From Nocardioides jishulii (GTDB taxonomy: Bacteria; Actinomycetota; Actinomycetes; Propionibacteriales; Nocardioidaceae), in assembly GCF_006007965.1 (NCBI RefSeq), contig NZ_CP040748.1, positions 1,364,001 through 1,428,000 on the forward strand: a stretch of DNA of 64,000 nucleotides, in the 5' to 3' direction. Every line of letters starts with the position of its first letter. Positions within the stretch are counted from its first letter, which is position 1. Position numbers and translations under genes: made by a program. Shown in pieces: positions 58,518-64,000 of this stretch. The notes under the pieces are model-generated. The model saw only the letters and a program-made list of their open reading frames with translations. It did no database searches and was not told where the DNA came from.

Positions 58518-58721
58518 TCAGCGCTCGTCGAGTCGGTGGGTCTCGTCGACGACGGTCGCCGCGATCTCACGGATCTTGTCTCCGTGCTCACGCGCGTGGT
58601 GGGCGCAGAAGAGCAACTCGCCACCGCTCTGGAGCTCCACCCGGAGGTAGGCCTGGGCTCCGCACCGGTCGCAGCGATCCTCCGCCGTGAGGGCGGGGTT
58701 GGGGGCAACTGCTGTAGTCAC
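58518..58721 (-). CDS. DUF7455 small zinc-ribbon-like protein
   Basis: 67 aa. Likely metal site: CDRCGAQAYLRVEL (CxxC) and FCAHHAREHG (CxxH). Small actinobacterial family usually located between the principal sigma factor and parE, as here. GTG 58721 is preceded by ATGAGG at five bases. Long open frame continues upstream but is noncoding. Function unknown; possible RNA polymerase or DNA-associated zinc protein. Confidence 0.85.
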   Translation of the reverse strand: MTTAVAPNPALTAEDRCDRCGAQAYLRVELQSGGELLFCAHHAREHGDKIREIAATVVDETHRLDER

Positions 58722-58890
58722 ATCGGCCTCATTTCTGTGCTTCGGTGTCAGGACCAACGTACCGGTGAGGGAAAAGATTCCCTGCGGGTCCTCACCAGAA
58801 ACCATCCAACCACGGAGTTGGTCGGAACGCCTCACATTCCACCCTCTGGTGTGCCAGGCGTGGCGGCGACGATGCAGTGGTGACGCCGGG

Positions 58891-58896
58891 TAGATT
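58891..58896 (+). promoter_or_regulatory. -10 box for leaderless parE transcript
   Basis: TAGATT followed by eight bases and the GTG of parE, with no Shine-Dalgarno sequence. Confidence 0.55.
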
Positions 58897-58904
58897 CGGC
58901 TCCC

Positions 58905-60977
58905 GTGGCAGCCCCCAGCGACAACACGTACAACGCAGCACACCTGCTCGTCCTCGAAGGACTCGAGGCGGTGCGCAAGCGTCCCGGCATGTACATCGGC
59001 TCGACCGACACCCGCGGTCTCATGCACTGCCTGTGGGAGATCATCGACAACGGCGTGGACGAGGCGCTTGCTGGCCACGCCAGCAACGTCGAGGTCACCA
59101 TCCACCGCGACGGGTCGGTCGAGGTCTTCGACGACGGCCGAGGCATCCCGACCGACAAGGAGCCGAAGACGGGCCTCCCGGGAGTCGAGGTGGTGGCCAC
59201 CAAGCTCCACGCCGGTGGCAAGTTCGGTGGCGGTTCCTACAACGCCACCGGCGGTCTGCACGGCGTGGGTCTCTCGGTCGTCAACGCCCTGAGCGCGCGC
59301 GTCGACATCGACGTCGACCGCTCGCCCGCCCAGCAAGGAATTTCCTTCCGGCGCGGTGTGCCCGGCATCTTCGACGGCGAGGGACCGGAGGCACCCTTCA
59401 CGCCGCAGTCGGGCATCACTCGCAAGGGCAAGAAGGTGGCCAAGGGGCGCAGCGGCACCCGCATCCGCTTCTGGCCCGACCGCCAGATCTTCACCTCCGA
59501 CGCCCGCATCGAGCTGGAGGGCCTCGTCGGTCGCGCCCGCCAGACCTCGTACATCGTGCCCGGCCTCGGGCTGACGATCACCGACCTGCGTCCCGAGGAG
59601 CCGGTCACCGAGAGCTTCCGTCACGAGGGCGGCATCGCCGAGTTCGTCGACTACCTCTCCGGCGGCGAGAAGGTCACCGACGTCCTGCGGCTCCAGGGCC
59701 AGGGCTCCTTCACCGAGACCGTGCCGCTGCTCGACGAGCACGGCCACATGACGCCCCAGGAGGTCGAGCGCGAGCTCGGCGTCGACATCGCCCTGAAGTG
59801 GGACATGGGCTACGACTCCAACATCCGCTCGTACGTCAACGTGATCGCCACCCCCAAGGGAGGCACGCACGTCAGCGGCTTCGAGCAGGGCCTCACCAAG
59901 ACCTTCAACGAGGTGATGCGCACGACCAAGGCGCTCAAGGTCAACGACGCCGACGTCGTCAAGGACGACGTCATCGAGGGCCTCACCGCCGTCGTCACCG
60001 TGCGGCTGGCCGAGCCGCAGTTCGAGGGCCAGACCAAGGAGATCCTCGGCACCCCCGCGGCGCGCAACATCGTGCGCAAGGTCGTGCAGACTGAGCTGAA
60101 GAAGTACCTCACCTCCAGCAAGCGCGACGAGAAGGCCGCCGCGAAGCTCGTCATGGACAAGGTGGCCGGTGCCGCCCGCACCCGTCTGACGCTGCGCCAG
60201 CAGAAGGAGACCCAGCGCCGCAAGAACGCCCTGGAGTCCTCGGCGCTGCCCGCCAAGCTCGCCGACTGTCGCGCGACGGACAACGAGCGCACCGAGCTCT
60301 TCATCGTCGAGGGTGACTCGGCGCTCGGCACGGCCAAGCTGGCCCGCAACTCCGAGTACCAGGCGCTGCTGCCCATCCGCGGCAAGATCCTCAACGTGCA
60401 GAAGGCCTCGGTCGCCGACATGCTGAAGAACGCCGAGTGCGCCTCGATCATCCAGGTGGTGGGCGCGGGCTCGGGGCGCACCTTCGACCTCGAGGCCCGT
60501 CGCTACGGCCGCATCATCTTCATGGCCGACGCCGACTCCGACGGTGCCCACATCCGGTGCCTGCTGGCGACGCTCTTCTTCAAGTACATGCCAGGCCTGC
60601 TCGAGGACGGTCGCGTCTACACCGCGGTGCCGCCGCTGCACCGGATCGAGCTGACCAACCCCAAGAAGGGGATGGACAAGTACGTCTACACGTACTCCGA
60701 CGACGAGCTGCAGCGGAAGCTGGCCGAGCTCAAGAAGAAGAACGTGCGGTGGAAGGACCCGGTCCAGCGGTACAAGGGTCTGGGCGAGATGGACGCCGAC
60801 CAGCTCCAGGAGACCACGATGGACCCGCGGCACCGTACGCTGCGCCGGCTCACCGTCGACGACGCCGCAGAGGCCGCCGAGGTCTTCGAGCTGCTGATGG
60901 GCTCCGACGTCGCTCCGCGCAAGGAGTTCATCGTGCAGGGTGCCTACGAGGTCGACATGGCTCTGCTGGACGCCTGA
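58905..60977 (+). CDS. parE: DNA topoisomerase IV subunit B (GyrB/ParE family)
   Basis: 690-aa type IIA topoisomerase ATPase subunit. GHKL ATP-binding motifs: EIIDNGVDEAL, DDGRGIP, GLHGVGLSVVNAL; the TOPRIM domain has VEGDSALGTAKLARN and FMADADSDGAHIRC; C-terminal KGLGEMDADQLQETTMD. Location near sigA and DUF7455 matches the second gyrB-like gene (parE) of Streptomyces as I recall, not gyrB itself, which normally lies near dnaA. The partner parC is outside the window or elsewhere. Confidence 0.92.
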   Translation: MAAPSDNTYNAAHLLVLEGLEAVRKRPGMYIGSTDTRGLMHCLWEIIDNGVDEALAGHASNVEVTIHRDGSVEVFDDGRGIPTDKEPKTGLPGVEVVATKLHAGGKFGGGSYNATGGLHGVGLSVVNALSARVDIDVDRSPAQQGISFRRGVPGIFDGEGPEAPFTPQSGITRKGKKVAKGRSGTRIRFWPDRQIFTSDARIELEGLVGRARQTSYIVPGLGLTITDLRPEEPVTESFRHEGGIAEFVDYLSGGEKVTDVLRLQGQGSFTETVPLLDEHGHMTPQEVERELGVDIALKWDMGYDSNIRSYVNVIATPKGGTHVSGFEQGLTKTFNEVMRTTKALKVNDADVVKDDVIEGLTAVVTVRLAEPQFEGQTKEILGTPAARNIVRKVVQTELKKYLTSSKRDEKAAAKLVMDKVAGAARTRLTLRQQKETQRRKNALESSALPAKLADCRATDNERTELFIVEGDSALGTAKLARNSEYQALLPIRGKILNVQKASVADMLKNAECASIIQVVGAGSGRTFDLEARRYGRIIFMADADSDGAHIRCLLATLFFKYMPGLLEDGRVYTAVPPLHRIELTNPKKGMDKYVYTYSDDELQRKLAELKKKNVRWKDPVQRYKGLGEMDADQLQETTMDPRHRTLRRLTVDDAAEAAEVFELLMGSDVAPRKEFIVQGAYEVDMALLDA

Positions 60978-61047
60978 CGGCGCTGCGCGGCGCGCCGGAG
61001 GCAAGCGGGACAGGGCGCCACGATCAGGAAGTGGCAGGATCGTGGTC

Positions 61048-61455
61048 GTGCCGTCCACCGCTGTGCCGCGCCCAAGGTCCTGGAGGCCGCGACGACGTAC
61101 GTGGGTGCTCGCGGTGGGTGTCCTGACCCTGGCGCTCGTGGGCGCGCTCGCGTGGTGGGTGCTGGTCAGGACGGAGCCACGGCCCTGGGGCACGGTCGAC
61201 GTCGAGGGCGACGTGGTGCGCGTGCACTACGTCGGAGGCGAGTGCGACCGCGGCGAACGGCTCGAGGTCGAGGAGACGGCCACCGAGGTGGTGCTCACGG
61301 TGCGGCTCAGGGCCTGGGAGATGTCGTGCAGCGACGTGGGCGTGCCGCGCACGCTGAGCGCGACGCTCGACTCCCCGGTGGGGGAGCGAGAAGTCGTCGA
61401 CGGAGCCTGCCGGGAGCCGGAGCACGCCACGAGCATGGCGTGCAGCGACGACTGA
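61048..61455 (+). CDS. Small membrane-anchored hypothetical protein
   Basis: 135 aa. Basic N-terminus (RPRSWRPRRRTW), one helix (VLAVGVLTLALVGALAWWVLV) and a soluble extracytoplasmic domain with four Cys residues (VGGECDRG, EMSCSDV, DGACREP, SMACSDD), which may form two disulfides. The start is ambiguous (GTG at 61042 or 61048); a CAGGAT box lies seven bases before 61048. No family recognised. Confidence 0.62.
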   Translation: MPSTAVPRPRSWRPRRRTWVLAVGVLTLALVGALAWWVLVRTEPRPWGTVDVEGDVVRVHYVGGECDRGERLEVEETATEVVLTVRLRAWEMSCSDVGVPRTLSATLDSPVGEREVVDGACREPEHATSMACSDD

Positions 61456-61480
61456 GGACGACAGGCAGGCCCCGTCGGCG

Positions 61481-61977
61481 TCACTCGACGGGGGAGAGGA
61501 GTCCCGTGTCGACGTCGTAGATGAAGCCGCCCACCGTGACGGTGTCCGGGATGAGCGGGTGCGACTGCACCTTGCGTACGTCCTCGCGCAGGCCGGCGAC
61601 CTGGTCGGGGACCACGCCGAAGGACTGCCACGAGGCGTCGACGCCGGAGGCCTTGGTGATCAGCTCGCGCAGGACGGGCTCGCTGTGCTTGGTCATCGCG
61701 CACTTGGTGTGCGGCACCACGAGGATGCGCTCCACTCCGAGCAGGTGGACGCCGAGCACGAGCGCCTCCAGCGCCTGAGGCGTCACGCGCCCGCCCGGGT
61801 TGCGGAAGATCTTCGCGTCGCCGTGCTTCAGCCCGAGCATCGCCAAGGGGTCGATGCGCGAGTCCATGCAGGTCACGAGCGCGACACCAGCGTGTGCCTT
61901 GCCGTCGAACCCGCCCACAGGTCGAAGTTGTCGGCAAATGACTTGTTGGCCTCGAGGAGGTCGTCGAATTCACCCAT
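61481..61977 (-). pseudogene. Beta-carbonic anhydrase gene with a one-base frameshift
   Basis: The ATG at 61977 starts MGEFDDLLEANKSFADNFDL, a normal family N-terminus, which then runs out of frame (stop about 45 nt later). The rest of the enzyme resumes in another frame from about 61918: VALVTCMDSRIDP with zinc Cys and the Asp-Arg pair, then VVPHTKCAMT with zinc His and Cys. Adding one base within 61916-61921 (CACAGG to CACCAGG on the plus strand) would restore one protein of about 166 aa. Could be a real frameshift or a sequencing error. Last gene of the LprG-MFS operon, overlapping the MFS gene by 8 nt. Confidence 0.75.
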
Positions 61978-63778
61978 GCGGCAAGCCTAGACCTGCCTGT
62001 GCGCGCACCTGCGAGGGAGTCGCCGTTCGGAACACCCACAGGGCCACCAGTGCGGCCAGCGCGGCCACGAGCGCCGCCCCGGCGAAGACGGTCGTCTCCT
62101 GGGCGATGCCCGCCTCCTTCAGCAGGAGGGTGAACTCCGCGCAGCGCGAGCGGCCGTCGCAGACCTCGCGTACGGCGGGGAAGTCGGCCTGCACCGCGTA
62201 GTAGCGGTGCAGACCCACGGCGGTCAGTGCCGAGACGCCGACGAGCATCCCGACCATGCGCGCCACCACGACCAACGCGCTGCTCAGCCCGTGCACCGAG
62301 GGGGCGGTGAACGCCAGGACGGCCGCGTTGACGGGCGCGAGCGCCAGCCCGAACCCGAGGCCGCAGACGACGAGCGACACGCTCGAGTGCCACTGCTCAA
62401 GAGCGTCCAGGCCCCAGCGCGACATCGCCGCGAAGGCGCCCGCGGCCAGCGCCATGCCGAGCGCCGTCGTGGGGCCGGACCCCCACCAGCGGGTGAGCCA
62501 CCCGCCCGCCACGGCGCCGACGGGCAGGGCGATGAGGAAGCGTACGAGGACGAGGCCTGCCATGAGCTGGGAGTCGCTGTGGACGGTCGTGCGCGCGAAG
62601 AGCGGGATGTCGACCACCGCCGCGATCAGGGCGGCCCCGACCAGGAAGCTGACCACCAGCGCCCCGCTGGCCGGCAGTGCCGAGAACGTGCCACGGGGGA
62701 TCAGCGGGTCATGGGCCCGACGAAGGTGGACGACCAGGCAGACGGTCGCCAGCGCGGCACCCAGGAGGTACCACTCACCCTGCTCCGCGAAGAGCTGCAC
62801 CTTCGGGTCGGCGGTCGCGAAGGCCAGGATCACGCCCCCGAGCGCCACCGCCAGGAAGGCCGAGCCGACGAGGTCGGCGTCGCGCGCGGCGCGCAGCCAC
62901 GGACGTACGTCGAACAGGGGACGACGGGCGGTCAGGAGTCGCAGCACGAACAGCAGCGCGGCGAACATCGCGACGCTCCCGACCGGGCTGAGCCAACGCC
63001 CGTCAGGGACGAACGGCACGAACATCTCGCCCCAGACCAAGTCGCGCATCACCGCAGCCGGCCGCAGCACGACGAGGCCTGCGGCGACGAGGGTGAGGAG
63101 CAGCAGGGCGGCTCCCAGCAGGTCGAACGAGTCGCTGCGCGCGCGCCGTTCGGCCAGCAGGGCCCGCGCCCGGTCGTCCAGGAGCTGCGGACGTCGCGTG
63201 GCGAGCACCCGCAGGGCAGCGGCCAGCACGCAGGCCACGGCCAGGTTGAGCGCGAAGATCGCTCGCCAGTCGGACAGGACCAGCACCGCCGCCCCCAGCA
63301 GCGGCCCCAGCACGGAACCTGCCTCCTGCACCGCGGAGACCACGCCCAGCGGCACCCCGCGGCGATCGGCGGGGTAGAGGTCGGCGACCAGCGCCAGCGT
63401 CGCGGGCACCAGGGCCCCACCGCCGACCCCTTGGAAGAAGCGACCCACCACCATCGAGGGCAGGTCGTAGGCCATCGCCGTGACCAACGACCCGACCGCG
63501 AAGACGGCCAGGGCCAGGACCAGCACCGGCACCCGTCCGTGCAGGTCGGCGATCCGTCCGATCAGCGGGAGCATCGCGACGTAGCCCAGCAGGAAGCTCG
63601 ACACGATCGGGGCAGCCCGCTGCAGCTGGTCGATCGGGATGCCGGCGCTGCCCATCATGTCGGGCAGGGCGAGCACCACCACGTAGGTGTCGGCCGCAGC
63701 AAAGGCGACGGCGATCGCCGCCAGTGCCAGCAGGGCACGCGTGCCCGGCGGTGCCACGGGCCGGGCCTGCCCGGTCAC
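61970..63778 (-). CDS. MFS exporter (P55/EmrB-like, 14 helices)
   Basis: 602 aa drug:H+ antiporter-2 type. Motif A between helices 2 and 3 is GRIADLHGRVPVLV and motif C is GSVLGPLLGAAVL. Starts at GTG overlapping the stop of the LprG-like gene by 4 nt. In mycobacteria an LprG-P55 pair (Rv1411c-Rv1410c) exports triacylglycerides and other lipids; this order and overlap are the same. It is about 80 residues longer than P55, with a larger extracytoplasmic loop near the C-terminus (VREVCDGRSRCAEF). Confidence 0.85.
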   Translation of the reverse strand: MTGQARPVAPPGTRALLALAAIAVAFAAADTYVVVLALPDMMGSAGIPIDQLQRAAPIVSSFLLGYVAMLPLIGRIADLHGRVPVLVLALAVFAVGSLVTAMAYDLPSMVVGRFFQGVGGGALVPATLALVADLYPADRRGVPLGVVSAVQEAGSVLGPLLGAAVLVLSDWRAIFALNLAVACVLAAALRVLATRRPQLLDDRARALLAERRARSDSFDLLGAALLLLTLVAAGLVVLRPAAVMRDLVWGEMFVPFVPDGRWLSPVGSVAMFAALLFVLRLLTARRPLFDVRPWLRAARDADLVGSAFLAVALGGVILAFATADPKVQLFAEQGEWYLLGAALATVCLVVHLRRAHDPLIPRGTFSALPASGALVVSFLVGAALIAAVVDIPLFARTTVHSDSQLMAGLVLVRFLIALPVGAVAGGWLTRWWGSGPTTALGMALAAGAFAAMSRWGLDALEQWHSSVSLVVCGLGFGLALAPVNAAVLAFTAPSVHGLSSALVVVARMVGMLVGVSALTAVGLHRYYAVQADFPAVREVCDGRSRCAEFTLLLKEAGIAQETTVFAGAALVAALAALVALWVFRTATPSQVRAQAGLGLPHG

Positions 63779-64000
63779 GGCTTCCTGATCGTCTTCTCGA
63801 GGCCGTAGTCGGTGATGTCGAGGACGTAGGTCATCTCGTCGTTGCCCTCGTAGAAGACGCCGGTCACCTCGGCGCGACGGAGCTCGCCGTCGTCGGTGAC
63901 CAGGTAGGTGGCGTCGAACTCGGAGCTGGCGCTGCTGCTCGGGATCACCCGCTTCACCACCTCGCCGGGGATGGTGCCGGTGTAGGAGGTGAGCACCTCG
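63775..64000 (-). CDS. LprG/LppX-like lipid-binding lipoprotein, C-terminal part (partial)
   Basis: The first ~75 codons of sense visible here are the C-terminal end; the start is outside the window. Visible strands ATYLVTDDGELRRAEVTGVF and EMTYVLDITDYGLEKTI resemble the LolA-like half-barrel of LppX/LprG proteins, which carry lipids to the outer envelope. The overlap of its stop with the MFS GTG supports the LprG-P55 interpretation. Confidence 0.6.
   Translation of the reverse strand, partial: EVLTSYTGTIPGEVVKRVIPSSSASSEFDATYLVTDDGELRRAEVTGVFYEGNDEMTYVLDITDYGLEKTIRKP

Noticed and set aside
58722-61193. Minus-strand open frame covering parE and running into the DUF7455 gene
   Set aside because: Complement of the topoisomerase gene; no ribosome-binding site or motif. 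Only the DUF7455 part is accepted.

Overview
The window is chromosomal DNA from a high-GC actinobacterium. Codon third positions are almost all G or C, GTG starts are frequent, and the gene set is typical of the phylum: PdtaR-type ANTAR regulator, HrdB-like sigma factor with a Lys/Ala-rich N-terminus, AftD-like arabinofuranosyltransferase, LprG/P55-type operon, DUF3068, DUF4192, DUF7455. Protein flavour and gene order suggest Nocardioidaceae (Nocardioides-like), but this is inference. There are no rRNA genes, CRISPR arrays, insertion sequences, prophage genes or integrases. Coding density is very high and no stretch above 300 bp lacks a gene.

Layout. (1) 1-9758: trpC end, trpB, trpA, a Sco1-type copper chaperone, lgt, gltB and gltD, nearly all overlapping or tightly spaced. 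(2) 9902-18008: pyk, a tRNA-Leu(CAA) with an unusually short variable loop, the ANTAR response regulator, and a branched-chain amino-acid ABC transporter (livH-M-G-F, with livK convergent). LivH carries an extra secreted beta-sandwich-like N-terminal domain. (3) 18285-22091: GNAT, hotdog thioesterase, polA. (4) 22123-38768: a cell-envelope glycan island. It holds a Wzx-like flippase, an acyltransferase-3, a condensation-fold (HHxxxDG) acyltransferase, SAM methyltransferases, a 1354-aa AftD-like arabinofuranosyltransferase, two large GT-C-like membrane proteins, a 49-aa membrane protein with its own promoter and terminator, a GT4 glycosyltransferase and a DUF3068 membrane protein. Several of these families also cluster around aftD in mycobacteria. 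(5) 38843-54261: aminoglycoside phosphotransferase-like kinase, rpsA, coaE, a SigB-like sigma factor, oligopeptidase B, the 5-oxoprolinase genes pxpABC, dinB, DUF4192, a glutamate-cysteine ligase-like enzyme, a universal stress protein, an HhH-GPD repair protein and a lipoprotein HNH nuclease. (6) 54440-64000: sigA/hrdB, a secreted SGNH hydrolase, small secreted and membrane proteins, DUF7455, parE, then a leftward operon of LprG-like lipoprotein (cut by the window edge), P55-like MFS exporter and a beta-carbonic anhydrase broken by an apparent one-base frameshift.

Two themes run through the region. First, many genes start at a GTG or ATG that lies 6-8 nt after a TANNNT box with no Shine-Dalgarno sequence, which is the architecture of leaderless mRNAs. 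Second, as I recall Streptomyces gene order, trpBA-lgt-gltBD-pyk-PdtaR-liv-polA-rpsA-coaE is a conserved core. The glycan island sits between polA and rpsA and would then be an accessory block inside that core.

Starts were chosen from ribosome-binding sites, leaderless -10 boxes and family alignments recalled from memory. No database search was possible.
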